64,000 bases of DNA from Plantago major (Eukaryota; Streptophyta; Magnoliopsida; Lamiales; Plantaginaceae): assembly GCA_026545765.1 (NCBI GenBank), contig CM048840.1, positions 83,232,877 through 83,296,876 of the forward strand. The letters are read 5' to 3'. Below, piece after piece: positions 23,590-36,010 of the stretch. The translations under genes and the position numbers were made by a program. Position 1 is the stretch's first letter, and the number at the start of each line of letters is the position of its first letter. The notes beneath the pieces are model-generated. The model did not search any database, was not told the DNA's origin, and saw nothing but the letters and a program-made list of their open reading frames with translations.

Positions 23590-25490
23590 TTTTTGCGGAT
23601 GCATGACAGAGGCGTCCACCTATCGTCCCCACGCATGGCAGGCATGATAGTGGGTCGGGACACCGTCGAGAGGAGGGCTCGAAGATCGGAATGACGGTCT
23701 CGGATTCTGAGACCCCAGGCGGAGAGAGCGGCCGTGGCTCTACCGGTCGGCCGGACACATCTTTGGAGGGCGACCACGACGATTGTCCCTACCTCGTGTT
23801 CGATCGAAACAATCCCAACGTCCGTGGACGGCTTGCTGTGATTTTCCCTATTGGTCTGCCAAGTAAGTATTATACATTCTTCTTAAATATCTAAAACATA
23901 GCGATAATGATAGTTGACAAGTATAAATTGTTGTACTAAAGTAATGCATATTCGTTTCTTGTATCTTATACATTGACAACGACTTATGGCCTCGGGAGGT
24001 GCACAACAAACTAGGTGACATCTTAGGGCGGGGAGAAACCACCAGGCGGTGGTGAGTGTTGGAGCCACATCTCGGGCGCATGAGGGCGAGTACTTGATGG
24101 TGAGGTAAGTTAAAATATGACATTCATTTGTTTGTAATTATAATTAATCGTTTTAATATGAGTGGTATGTTAGCCTTTGTATGTGAGTGGTATGTTAGCC
24201 ACTTTATTTGGGTGATATGTTAGTCACCATTGTGTTAGTAAATTTTAGGACAATGTGAGTGGTATGTTAGCCTTTGTATGTGAGTGGTATGTTAGCCACT
24301 TTATTTGGGTGATATGTTAGTCACCATTGTGTTAGTAAATTTTAGGACAATGTGGTGGTATGTTAGCCACTTTATTTGGGTGATATGTTATGCTTCATTG
24401 TGTTAGTAAATTTTAGGACAATGTGGTGGTATGTTAGCCACTATATGTGAGTGGTATGTTAGCCACTATATGTGAGTGGTATGTTAGCCACTTTATTTGG
24501 TATATATGTTAGTCACCATATACATTATGTTGTTAGGACATGTATTGACTTTGGATGTTGTATGAAATTGGGAATGTGAAGGTACTTCATTCCCGAGTTG
24601 ATCCCAGATCTGGCGTGTTTACGAGGCTGGGATCAGCTATCTGAGGATATAATGCATGCGTGGAAGGCCATTCGGGATCGGGTGGCCCAATCCTCCACGA
24701 GTTGATGCTGTGGTGGGCCCTTTGGGATGCCCTCTTGGCGCCGAGCGATGTCGGGGCGTTGCTTGGACCAGCAGCGAACCAGGGCATCCCGATCGTCTGG
24801 CGGAAGGGCCGTTCACCACCTTGGGAGGCGATCTCACATTGCGATTATTATCAATCGGTGCGTATATATGTGTTTTGCAATCTAGCATTACGTGTATGCT
24901 CTATTACTTGTAGATGATAAATTGTTGACTAGATCTGGTTTGATTGGTGTACGGGGAGGTGACATCCAAGTATGCCATCTTCAAGAAGGCCAAGCGAAGG
25001 GTATGGACCGTATCGGGCATCGTCTATTGCGGTATGTTTATGTTGCTTAAAGTTCATATTTGTACACTATTACAAGTTACTTTTTTAAAGCGATGGCGAT
25101 CATTATATCTGCTATTTACGATTTGGTGAGGTTGATGCTTTCGGTGGCGAGGAGAGGAAGACGGGTGATGTGTTGTCATTGAACAAGTTGACAACATCTT
25201 CCTAGAGGTCGACAAACCGGACAAGAAAGGGCGAATATATGGACTCGGAGCCTCGGTTTGCAAGCGGCTAGTCGGCGTGCTCCTCATCATCGTCCCAGTG
25301 ATCCAGACGTCCGGTTTACACAGGACGAGTCTCGAAATAGATGCGATCGTAGGTCGGGAACATGTTGCTCGGCTAACTTCGAAGATGGGCGCTTGACGAG
25401 AGCGAAAGGAGGAGAAACGGCGCCTTGATTCTGAATGGAAGCAGTTCATGTCCAGTTCGCCATCACCCACCCCACCCGTCGATAGCTAGT
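23590..25490 (+). pseudogene. Second CACTA gene, possible TNPA-like ORF
   Basis: Downstream of the transposase lies a GC-rich coding-like region broken by apparent introns: donors CCAA|GTAAGT at 23863 and GAG|GTAAGT at 24105, and further exon-like blocks at 24590-24860, 24940-25030 and 25130-25480. The products are charged and low in complexity (for example GGESGRGSTGRPD). Its position fits the second protein of En/Spm elements, which binds the subterminal repeats. I did not recognise a domain, and the exon limits are uncertain. Confidence 0.4.
24160..24540. repeat. 96-bp minisatellite in CACTA intron
   Basis: A 96-bp unit built from GTGGTATGTTAGCCAC and ATATGTTAGTCACC phrases is repeated about four times, with the later copies shortened. 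The first two units start at 24160 and 24256. It sits after the donor site at 24105, so probably inside an intron. Confidence 0.82.
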
Positions 25491-25734
25491 TATGTATCTG
25501 TATGTTGATTTTTTCATATTTACACTTGTTTGGATAATTTCTCGACTCGAATATTACTTTTTATTCATTGAAACATTTTTCGTATTATTGATTTATTATC
25601 GAACATTATATTGATTAAATAGGTGAACTACGAAAATAGGGATTAATATGAAATAAATAGTAGCGGAATTAGTGGCGGAATTCACGGTGTGGAATTAGTG
25701 GAATTTCAAATTCGTCACTAGTCGATAAAATATT

Positions 25735-25947
25735 TAGACGGATAGAATCTATCCGTCGCTAAATTCGAATTAAAAAAAAAATTGACGATCGTCAGTCGTC
25801 AATCCGTCGAATTGAATGACGGTTGTTATCCGTCATACTGACTCGAGGCGGATTTTCTATCCGTCGCCCGATCCGTCGCGGAGGTGAGGCGACGGATAGG
25901 TAACTTTGGTGACGGATCTATCCGTCGCTTCTGAGCCAATTTTAGTG
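25735..25947. repeat. Right subterminal repeats of CACTA element
   Basis: Copies of GACGGAT/ATCCGTC in both orientations mirror the left end and finish at TAGTG. Confidence 0.85.
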
Positions 25948-27429
25948 TAGATGATCAGTGATGGCCATACCGCTAGTCTTTCTTACGGCGAGGAAAGAGC
26001 CACTAATCCACCGATGAGATCCGGACACTTGGGGATGAAGGGCGGGTTCCTCCGTCGAACACATGGTCCTCCCGGAAGAAACTTTACCCTCCCGAATGGG
26101 CGATCATCCGTCCCGGTGAGTTGGGATGAATGAGAATCGATTGACCTCTTACTCACCACTATTCAAGGGTGCTTTGGATCAAACAACCTCCGGCCTCCTC
26201 ATACCCGCCCACACCAATCCCAAAGTGAACCCGCTCAATCAAATGAGCACCGTCCTATCCAACAAAGGTGGGGAACAAGTTGACGGAAGATACGAGACAT
26301 CTTCTCGATAGAAGAGCGGCTGCTTCTCATGAACAACGAGGAGAAGTCGAAGTGCCACAGTGAGCGAAGTGGGAACCGATCGGCGAAGCTCAACAACAAG
26401 TGCCGGAGATCAAATGGCGGAAAGCACTCCGATAGTTCAATCGGTGATCTCCCTCGAAATAGCTATCAACCCAGGCGGTGAAGGTGACGAGCAGATCTAT
26501 CTCCAACAGAAGGCCTTGGAAACACAAATTGCCACCTTGAGCAGGATGGTCAAAGCACATGAGAAGGTGTTAGTTAAAACTCCCAACCCTCTGTGCGATG
26601 AGATCAGAAGAGAAAGAAAGCGCCCCGACTGTGTTATCCCAAACCTTAAACATTACTATGGAGATACTTGCCCTGTAGGGCATCTTACTAGATACGAAAG
26701 TAGGATGGAAAGCAATGGACTCAACGATAACATGAAAGCTCTCAACTTTTCCACCACACTCTTTGGAGAAGCAATGGATTGGTGGACCTCGCTACCTAAT
26801 GGTTCCATCAAATCCTATGCGGACGTTGCCTCCCTTTTCTTGAAAAGGTTTGAGAAAGCAAAAAGAAGAAAGAGGTCAGTTGAGCACCTGGCAGGCATAA
26901 TCCAGAAAGAGCATGAGGACCTCAGAACCTTCCTTGACCGCTTCAATGTCTGACAGTAGAGCCTCATAGCATCAAAGGCGAGTCCGACACCTATATGCCA
27001 ACACTTATAATGATGAGCTTAGAAGTAAGCTTTCCAGCGAAGAAATCACCCTTTGAAAAGTACTTGGAAGATATCTGCGAAGGAGTCTTGTATGGAGAAG
27101 ATTAGAAGGAATCTCCGATAAGGCGAGGATCGGGAAGGAAAAGAACAAATCTGACGGAACTCCCTCCCATGAGGAAGTTCGAGCAAAAGAGATCTCGAGA
27201 GATGAAAAGAATTCCACGGAGAAAGAACTCCACCGGAGATCGCCGAGTATACTCGCCTCAGCAGACCAAGATCCGACATCTTGGCTTCTATTGTTGAGAA
27301 GGACCTAGATATCTGATGGCCTAAACACATCGAGAAGCGTGAAGAGTAAATTATCTAAAGACTACTGTAGGTTCCACAAGGGAGTCTATTGCTACATCAT
27401 GTGTTAAGTGTGTTAAGTGTGCAGGAATG

Positions 27430-29040
27430 TCTATTGCTACATCATGTGGCTAAACACATCTTCTTTTGAGAGTCTATTGCTTCAAGGTCATGCCCTTTGG
27501 CCTCAAGAATGTAGGAGCTACTTACCAATTTGGTAAACAAGATGTTCAAAGAAGAATTGGGAAAAACCATGGAAGTCTATGTGGATGACATGCTTGTAAG
27601 CAAGGCGAAGGACATCGAACACCTCAACAATTGCTTTTCTATTCTCCGGAAATATGGAATGAAGTTGAACCCTGAAAAGTGCACTTTCGGGGTGAAAGGA
27701 GGAAAATTCCTCGGCTACATGGTCACAGAAAGAGGCATCAGTGCTAACAGAGAAAATAAAGGCAATCATAGATGCACTTACATGCAAGACCGTCAATGAA
27801 GTTGAAGCTTCTAGGAAAGGTGATGGCGTTGAGCCGTTTATCTCAAGGTCCTTGAGAAGAACCTTCCCTTCTTTAAGATCTTACGAAAAGGAAATAAGTT
27901 CAGTGGACAAAGGAGTGCGAAGAGGCCTGGAAAACTTGAAAAAGTATCTCCTCTCGCCCTTACATCTAAACCCATGGAGGATGAAACTCTTTACCTCTAT
28001 TTGGCCACCTTGATGAAGCAATGAGTTACATCTTGATGCGGCTACAAGACAACAGTATTTACCGATTTACTATTTGAGCAAAGCTCTTGTAGGCTCGAGG
28101 CGGATATGTCAAAATTGAAGCTCGCCTTCGCCTTTGGTTTCTACTGCGACGACTAAAGCCTTACTTCAAGTCGCATCGGATTGTGGTCCTTACAAATGAG
28201 CCACTCAAACATGTCTTGGAAAAACCGGATCGGTCGGGGCCTTTGTCAAATGGGCTATTGAGCTAAGTGAATATGATATTGGGTATCAAGCCCCATCGCA
28301 AAAGCACAAGTTACGGCCGACTTCTGGTAGACTATCGAGGAAAGCGAAGAAGAGAACGAAAATTCCCAGGAAAAGGCTAGTCATGTGGTGATTGCCCAGA
28401 TCAAGGAATCAAGTGGAGAGAAAGAAGCAGAAGAGACACAAAGAGGTAGCATCCAGCCTATGACTGAGTACTACCAACCTATGGATGATTCACTGAGAGT
28501 GAGGCACATGTTTCTCTTGGATGAAGAACTCGATACCTCGACAACTGCATCTTGACAAGAAGCGGGAGGTTGAAAGCACTCACTCCCACTTTAGGAGGAA
28601 AGGAAGGAAACAAAGAATGGTGGACATTACAAGTGGACGGATCATCAAGCTGGACGATTGGGAGGAATAGGAATTTTCCTTGAAAGCCACGAAGGAGCCG
28701 AGCTAGAAATGCCATCACCCTCAATTTTAAGGTGACAAACAACGAGGCCGAGTCTGAAGCACTTATCACCGCCTAAGAATGGCGAAAGCCCTTGGTAAAA
28801 AGGATCAAAGCCTACACGGACTCGGCTCATACAATCCAGTTCTCGGGTCTTTCACCACGAAAGGACTAACATGATCAAATACTTGGAACTCCTCAAGAAA
28901 GAGGTTGAGCAATTTGAAGAATTTACTCTTGACCAATTTCACGAGAGAATGAAAGCGAAAAGGCCGCGCCCTCTCCAATGCGCCTCGGCCTTAGGAGCTT
29001 TGGACACGAAGTGTCATCCCTAATGACCAGCGGAATCCTC
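27430..29040 (+). pseudogene. Gypsy RT, RNase H and second RNase H, element D
   Basis: Only the C-terminal half of RT is present: CFKVMPFGLKNVGATYQ near 27480, then catalytic YVDDMLVSK and LGYMVTERGI in 27530-27799. RNase H follows at about 28056-28290 with YLSKALVG and a VVLTNEPLKHVLEKP motif. A second, archaeal-type RNase H domain lies at about 28615-28990 (LQVDGSSSW, a degraded EAE site). This additional domain marks the Tat lineage. There are several frameshifts. The N-terminal RT and the protease are missing upstream, where 27361-27480 also shows a short local duplication of a TCTATTGCTACATCATGTG phrase. Confidence 0.82.
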
Positions 29041-29060
29041 CCAGCAAACCCAGCGGAAAG

Positions 29061-30273
29061 ATGTTCCTTTTGAGCACAGAAAGGAATTGGATGACTGATA
29101 TATTCCGTTACCTCAAGGAGGGCACTTTACCTATGGATCCTAGAGAGGCCAGGAAGATTCAATGTCGAGCTAACAGATACTTTATTCTGGGAGAAGATCT
29201 CTACAAGAGATCTTACAGCGGAACTCACTTGAGGTGCCTAGATCCTCAAGAGGCGAAAACTGCGATGGAAGAGATCCACGCCGGAAGCTGTGGAAGTCAT
29301 TCTGGGGGAAGAACTTTGGCGCAAAAGATCATAAGGCAAGGATACTATTGGCCAACTATCGACATGGATGCTTCCAACATCGCCCGCGCCTGTGAAGACT
29401 GCCAATACTATGCCAACATACCACACCGCCCGACCAACCCTATGATTCCGTCAATCATAGCATGCCCATTTGATTAATGGGGCATAGATATAGTTGGTCC
29501 CTTTCCGCGAGGAACACATCAAAAGAAGTTCTTGATAGTGGCAGTGGAGTACTTCACTAAGTGGGTCGAAGCTGAAGCAGTGTCAACCATCACAGAAGGT
29601 AGGGTGCGGACGTTCATCTGGAAGAACATCATCTGCCGGTTCGGACTCCCACGAGTGCTAGTTTCAGACAATGGAGCACAATTTTCTGGGTCAAGACTGA
29701 AGGAGTGGCTTCAATCCTTTAAAATAGAACAACGCTTTACTTCCGTTGGCCACCCCCAAGCCAATGGTCAGGTGGAAGCCACCAACAAAACCATAGTCAA
29801 AATTCTGGAGAAAAGGTTGAGAACTTCCCAAGACAGTTGGGCGGATGATCTCGACGCGGTCCTTTGGGCCCATCGAGCAGCGATGAGCGCCACACCTGAA
29901 ACACCTTTCTCCTTGGTCTATGGATCCGGCGGTCATCCCTTCAAAGGCGTGGTGGCAACCCGGAGAATCGACAATCTGACCAGTTGATAATGAGCTCGCA
30001 AGGATCTATGACCTCGAGCTCCTTGAAGACAAGCGCGATAAGGCATTGGCCAACATCCTTCGGTACCAAGCCATGACCGCTCGAGCCTACAATAAACTTG
30101 TCCTCAGAAGAGCCGATATACTAAGTCATGTGGGGAAACTTAAGCCCAAGTGGGAAGGACCGTACAAGGTTACTGGGGCAAGAGTTAATGGAAGCTTTGA
30201 ACTAGAAGATGAACAAGGGCGGGCCTTGAAGAGAACTTGGAATGCCAAGAATCTCCAAAAGTTTTACACTTAG
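29061..30273 (+). pseudogene. Gypsy integrase, element D
   Basis: This integrase inserts element DNA. The zinc-binding H2C2 region lies at about 29270-29430 (HAGSCGSHSGGRT..CEDCQYY). The catalytic core follows with IDIVGPF, VSDNGAQFSG and GQVEATNKTI, giving the D, D and E of the active site. A C-terminal part at 30046-30273 has LKPKWEGPYKV and NAKNLQKFYT before the stop. One in-frame stop (TAA at 29475-29477) lies at CPFD*WGID, where relatives carry Gln; CAA to TAA would explain it. A second break is at about 29985. Confidence 0.88.
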
Positions 30274-32950
30274 AGCGATATGACAATTGTCACCTTCCTC
30301 TATCCACGAACCTGTTTTTTTGTATACATTTTTTTGAAAAAGGCCTCGAAGCCCTCAAGTTGTAATCCGATTTCCGTCAAATCAATACAACTGTGATTTC
30401 ATAAACATTGTTGGTAATCATGTCCTCGAAGACATGTAACTACTCGATCTGAATCTAGATCATACATTGATCCGGATCGGACTAACACAATCAAATAGTG
30501 TCCGACCTTCACAAAGGCAAATATGCTTCCATTAGAATAGGATGCATTTACAAAGTCGGTCGAAGAGCCCTAATCAAGCTTACAAAACAAGCTCCTACTC
30601 TATCTCTTTTCTACTTCTCTGTGAAACTTCCTAATTAACCGGTCTAAGAACGAACCCGTCCGAACAACTTTGCTGCATCTGTAGGCGCTCTGGAGGAAGA
30701 GGGAACTCCACTATCCCAACTTTGATTGCTTACTGACAAAGGTTTCGAAGCCCCTTCGGGCGATACAAAGTCTAACAGCGGCCGGACGATATAACTAAGG
30801 CCATTCAATGCTTCCAGAAAGGATACTTCATCACTTCTGAAAGAAAGAAAACTCCGAAGCAAGCAAGAACCTGCGACAATCCGGATCGCCTCATACCAAA
30901 TACTATAAATACACCCAGATTTGAGTATTTGGAAAGCGACCAACCGGATAGTCGGATCAACCCAAGTCACTCCGGAGGCTCGTTGGTCCGAGTCCCAACA
31001 AGACCCGGCATTATCGGGACTCTGTTCGAATTGTAAGTCGCTCCTCGAGCCTTCAATTACGGAGCGTAACCTAAACAAAACGAAACTCGGACGAAAGACC
31101 TTAGGTGCAAGACAAACGAGTCACCAGAAAGGTTACTTCCAGAAGTCCCCAATGATCCGACTCCAAACAAGCCCAGCACTGTTGGGGACTCCTTTCCAAA
31201 ATTGCAAGTAGCTCCCTCGAGCCTTCAATCCTGGAGACAAAGTCACCAACAGTACCAAACTGCTCGGATACATATCTTCAAGGACGAGCTGGAAGACCTA
31301 CTAAAAAGGATACATCCGGAGCTCCCTCAATCCGAGAAATGAACAACTAGACACCACAGGATTGGTAGAAAGCCTTCCAACATCTCGGGCGGTTTTTTAC
31401 GACCGAACCACGAAATACTGGAAGGGATTCTATCAAACCAATTCTGCCAACTTGTCGTCCCCCGGGCGCATACTCAGAAGCGGATTGCCTCGGATGCATG
31501 GAGGTTCACAAACAACTATTTGAAGATCCCCGAACCATCCAGCTAATCTACCTCTCCAGGGCTAAAAGTCACGAATATAGACCACAGCCCCGGAGAAAGA
31601 AGATTAGCCTGACGATCAGAGGAATTGATTGGCACAAATTTCAGGCCTCACTCAGCACGGAACGTATCCTCGAAGATCCGAGGCTGGCTTTCCGAGCAAT
31701 CTAATTTCCAAAACTCTCACCGAGAACCAACCCGGGTAGACTTCCGAAGCATCGGAGAAACCCTTGGGATGAGATCACGGACAAGAATGATGGTATAAAC
31801 ATGCTCCCCAGCCGTTCGGACTCAAGCTCCGGACCTTTGATTACTATAAAAGGGCGAGATGTCCTAATGGAAAGCCGTACAAAGCAGGAGTATATATAGA
31901 AAGAGAAGACCAATTAGAAGCGGACACGTGTCCCATATTCACCGGAAATGGGCTTGGGCCGAACATGGGCCTGGCTCTTCGCCTTCCATTGGCCCAACCC
32001 AACAATCCATCCACATGGTCGAGCATGTCGACTAAGCTACTCACTCGGACATATCAAGCTCGGGGCTGACATAACAACATCCGAAGCAACTGTGATTCGT
32101 ATAGAGTCACCCTGTACTTGATGCTGATCATCTTTTCACTATCTCAGAAGTCTACATGACTCGGGAAGACACACCAAGTCAACGTCTGAATCGTCATAAC
32201 TTATCACAATACGAGGAGATTCTCTTTCTCGCAAGACTAGCCACTCTAAGACGTGGCTCCGAACCGTTCGTGGTCCGGTTTATTTCTATTAACGATTCCG
32301 ATTCGGATGGGCACAATGGTTGATCGTCCCCCAAGACCCGCAAAGGACAATTTACATCAGGCAAATTAATGTCCTGGCAGTATGAATCTCAAGGGTCCGA
32401 ACCCACTATCCGAGTCTACGAGAGTTGATGACTTACTACGCAAATACAAAATTAAAAGCATGAGGATGAACACGGCAACATTAGCATTCTTGTGACAAAA
32501 ATAGTTCGAGCCACCAAGGGCCCGAACGACAAGCGTTCATCAAAACCAAGTATATATTTATCCAACAAAAGATGATGAACAAAAGAAAAAACAACATTGT
32601 TTTTAGGCCCGGAGGCACCCTACTACAAAAAACCCGAGGCATACCCCGTCTTCACTGCCTACGTCGCTCGGACGAACTAGGTTGAGACCGAGAGGGGCCC
32701 CCCGTATCCTTCTCGGGGCGCTTGACCTTCTTTGTTGGGCTTGGGCTAACCTCCATTCTCTCCGAGCCTCAACCTATTTCGGGAAGGCGGACACTCCTCC
32801 ATCAAGTCAGGTTCGATCAAAGCCTTGGGCGGGCAGGCGAGTAAGCCGGTCTCGGTTGTGCTCAGTGATCCTCAAAGGCAAAAACTGGACATAAGCACCC
32901 AGGGGCGAAGGATGGGAGATCACGGACCGCCATGGTTGTACTTCTTGCCC
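30274..32950. other. Spacer of element D between integrase and antisense gene
   Basis: About 2.7 kb with no credible gene on either strand. It contains diverged direct repeats, for instance a CTCGAGCCTTCAAT phrase with similar flanks at about 31030-31065 and again about 170 bp later. Tat elements commonly have such long, fast-changing spacers. Confidence 0.6.
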
Positions 32951-33480
32951 TCAGGCTAAATGTGAGACCAGCTCCACAAATTCACATTTGAGCGGTCTTC
33001 GTCCAAGACACCCTCGGAGCAAAATCCGAGCCATCTCCATTTTTAAAGCGGACACCCTCGGCCTCCAAGTTGCGATCTCGGTATCCAACCCTTCCTCGGC
33101 ACTACTCCACATCAAACCCATCTTGTGGGCCTCATCATACTTAGACTCGAGCAAAAACTTGCAGGAGTCCGAATCAAGAAATCTTGGGCGGCCCTTGTGG
33201 GACTCCCAGCTCCTTGACATCTTATCCTTGAAAGTCCGAGAGGCGGCCGAAATCGTCAAACTATCTTGGTGCACTTTCAAGTCGACCTCCAAAGATCGAA
33301 TGACACTTTTCATCTTGGCCGTCTCGACTCGGCCTCTTGTTTAGCGACTATGGCCTTCTTGAGCGCTCGAAGTCTTTGTTCAGCGGGGCCTTCAATCGCC
33401 GGGCACCTCGACCTTGGCTAAATCCTCTTCGGGGTAGCCCTCGGCGGCTACCAAGGAGCATGCTTCAACGGCGTGACAAG

Positions 33481-33563
33481 CTAAAAACAAAAGCGAAACA
33501 TCGGAAGTGTTAGATACCTCGAACCACAAGAAGATGTAAAACCAGCGGAAAACTTAAACTCAC
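33481..33563 (-). other. Intron of D antisense gene
   Basis: GCAAA|GTGAGTTT to TTTTTAG|CTTG on the minus strand, 83 bp. It is in the same position as 39784-39880 in element E. Confidence 0.65.
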
Positions 33564-33994
33564 TTTGCTTGGCGGCGATTAACTCGAATCCGCTCCAACT
33601 CCGTGACAGCAACCGAGCAACTTGACATCGAATCCGGCTCGGGCGTCTCGCTCACCTTTCCTTGCCTTTCTTGGCGGGAGGATTCGGACCTTCGGAGGCG
33701 CTTTTAGCGGCAGCATGGCGCCGCTGCGGGAGGATCTCGGGACACGGATCTTGGAGGCTTTTGAGCCCTTAGAGCCACCACCTTACCCTTGTCCGGGTAG
33801 GGATAGTTTGGGCTTCTTCGCCCGTGACTCTCGAGACTCCTCCACACGGAACACTGACATTTCTTGGCTCGTTCGGAGATGCGGTGGAAGTCTTGATAAT
33901 GCAGGTGCGAGAACCTCGCAACTCCTTCATTGCGCAGCGTTTTGCTGACGCTTCAACTCCCGCATGGTCGACATCGTATACTCGAACCAAAAAG

Positions 33995-34112
33995 CTGCAC
34001 ATCCGAATCACAATAAGTTGCAAGTTACAAAAGAATCTACAAATGAAAATCATATAGTCGACAAACAGACAACCGACTCGGACAACCAACCAGAGGTAGA
34101 GAAACCACTTAC
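33995..34112 (-). other. Intron of D antisense gene
   Basis: CTGA|GTAAGTGG to GTGCAG|CTTTTTGGTTC, 118 bp. The acceptor context CAG|CTT(T/A)TTGGTTC is shared with element E at 40357. Confidence 0.68.
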
Positions 34113-35586
34113 TCAGATCCTCCATGTTGTCACAAAAACTTGGCTCGGACAAGTCGGCCAAGAAAGGCAAAGGTTGACATATCAGACCTCGGAAGAAGTA
34201 CTTCTCGGCTCTTGACTCGATGGGCAGCTTGCATCCACAAGGGGATGTTCCGTGCCGGTGGCTTCCAATCTGGCAGTTTGCCTCGGAAGATCTTCTTCTC
34301 GAAATGCCACGTGGGCCTCTCCGCTTTGGATTGCCCGGGCTTCAGAGCCGGACGGACAAAAATGTACCTCTTGAACCATTGGATTCCCAACGAGGACAAA
34401 GGATCAACAAAAAATGTGTACGCCTGGCGACATACGAACGTATAGAACCATGTGTTCCTATTACTTACACTAATGTTGAATAATTTACGGAAATTATCAA
34501 AGGTGAGCGGGATGCCTTTATATTTACATAAGACTCCGAAGCACATCAAATTTCCGAGGGAGTTGGGGATGATCTGGTGCGGACTCAAACCCATGCTGTT
34601 CAAAATCTCGAGCTTCGACGATCTTGGTAGCCGCCACCGCAATGGAGGCTTATCTCATAAACAGACATATGGCAGGCGGATTATAAAAAGCATGAGATTC
34701 GTCCGGGATGAGAATCTCCACACACTCCGGGATCTCATATCTTCTCCGGAGCTCATCAACTTCATCGGCTCGGATGGTTGAAGCACAAGTAGGCAGAGTA
34801 CCATCTTCATTCAACTCGCCCTCCGGATCGGGGTGAGTGACCTGGTCTCTAGACCGAGGGAACTTCACTTTGAAAACGTCCTCACCCTTCCTCAGCCTCT
34901 CCGGACGCTCTTCCTCAGCCACCTGCCGACTCGGCCCTGCTTGCCCAGCAGTTTCCACGCGGAGCACATTAGCGGATGGCTCTGCACCTTCTTCCTCCTC
35001 GGAACCAGAATCTTGGCCCCGCACACCTTCCTCTGCCTCATCTTCCTCGGATGAGGATGCTAACTCTACAACAGTCCGAAGAGGCGCAGCGACTTGCACA
35101 CGGTCTTCTTCACCTTCTTCAAATGCACCCAAGCTAGGAAGTGCCTCCGAAGTATCATGCACTTCCTCAATAGTCGGCTCCTGCGGATCCGGAACGAACG
35201 GGACTCGATTAGGATTACTCCTAAAGTTATAACCTAGGTTGCGAATTAAAGTACAGATCTCTACCGGAAGTTCGGATTCTTGACCAGCCCGACCCGGGCG
35301 ACGAGTTCCTATAACTCGCGAACTTGTCTCTTGAGCCGCTACGATAACTTGCATATGGGACACTCGCAGGTAATCCTGACACCTCGGAGGAGCAGAATCC
35401 GGAACAACTAACCGAAGTAAGGAACTTACCTCGGGCTCTTCCCGACTCGGATGGGGCGCTTGTTCCACGTCCAGTACTTCATCGTCATCCATGATCTCAA
35501 TCTCCTCGGAGCTATCGGTTAAGGATATCGCCTCGGAGTCATATCCCTCAGCCTCGGATCGATTTTGGCTATCACTCTCGGACATC

Positions 35587-35851
35587 CTAGGGAAAGGAGA
35601 AAGCAATATCGTAAGCTTTAAGATGGCGATCCAGAGGTCGTTTATGTATATTAAAGTGGCGATTCAGCGCCAAAACTAGCGGCTTTACTCGTGAAGTTAG
35701 TTCGAGTCGATTACTAAATTTCGGGGTTAGTCAACATCAAAGTACGTAATGGTTACCAACTATACTACACATCATGAGCATGCATCCGAGCAACTTGAAG
35801 ACAAAAGACAACAGAGATAATTTAATCATAAGACGAGACAAGTAAACTTAC
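35587..35851 (-). other. 5'-leader intron of D antisense gene
   Basis: CCAA|GTAAGTTT to CCCTAG|GATGTCC, 265 bp. The acceptor lies one base before the start codon. The same arrangement occurs in element E at 41945-42385. Confidence 0.72.
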
Positions 35852-36010
35852 TTGGACTCGGATGATTAGATAGAAGTGATTTGACTTTGCACAGGATCAC
35901 GCGCTTCGAACCGCTCGTTGCTCGCTTCGGATTGCTGGTAGTTGCTTCGGATATACTTAGAATGCAAAAATTCTCTCTCTAAACGGTGAGAAATGAACCG
36001 GCCAAACCCC

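Larger units (their letters stand above)
18332..25947 (+). mobile_element. CACTA (En/Spm) DNA transposon
   Basis: Left end CACTACAAGAAAAAC, right end ...TTTTAGTG (CACTAAAA on the other strand), flanked by a 3-bp duplication TAG at 18329-18331 and 25948-25950. Length 7616 bp. Both subterminal regions are packed with TATCCGTCGC-type motifs. The interior, on the plus strand, holds degraded TNP2-type transposase sequence and a second spliced ORF. It lies in the gag gene of element D and is therefore the youngest layer of this nest. Confidence 0.94.
18204..26953 (+). pseudogene. Gypsy gag, element D, split by CACTA
   Basis: Gag starts at ATG 18204 (MERTRRSARTNATAIG, then an arginine/proline-rich N-terminus) and is cut at 18331 by the CACTA transposon. 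It resumes after 25950. The gag core is open in 26360-26953, with MDWWTSLPNGSIKSYADVAS followed by FLKRFEKAKRRKRS and ending in LDRFNV, the typical retrotransposon gag fold. The segment 25951-26359 is broken. After 26953 the expected zinc knuckle and protease are not found; 26954-27360 contains only degraded sequence. Confidence 0.82.
32951..35585 (-). pseudogene. Antisense spliced gene of Tat element D
   Basis: This gene runs opposite to gag-pol. The start ATG at 35585-35583 gives MSESDSQNR, the same start as in element E, and sits one base after a splice acceptor (CTAG|GATG). An acidic, Ser/Glu-rich N-terminal part (34650-35585) is followed by the 'putative gypsy type transposon' (Transposase_28-like) domain: IPECVEILIPDESHAFYNPP, then NSLGNLMCFGVLC and SSLGIQWFKRYIFVRP (34130-34750). 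Introns: 33995-34112 and 33481-33563. The C-terminal exon (32951-33480) is helical. Frame breaks near 34645 separate the two main open stretches. The role is unknown; extra ORFs of this kind are known from the Tat branch. Confidence 0.75.

Noticed and set aside
24160-24540. CRISPR-like repeat array
   Set aside because: The units are contiguous and diverged with no unique spacers, and the genome is a plant's; it is a minisatellite.
30046-30273. Chromodomain at the C-terminus of D integrase
   Set aside because: The frame ends at NAKNLQKFYT with no chromodomain motif, as expected for a Tat element.
33622-33948. Plus-strand 108-codon frame in D, and 42650-43160 frames in E
   Set aside because: They overlap the antisense gene or its promoter region in the wrong sense, lack domains and are not conserved between D and E.
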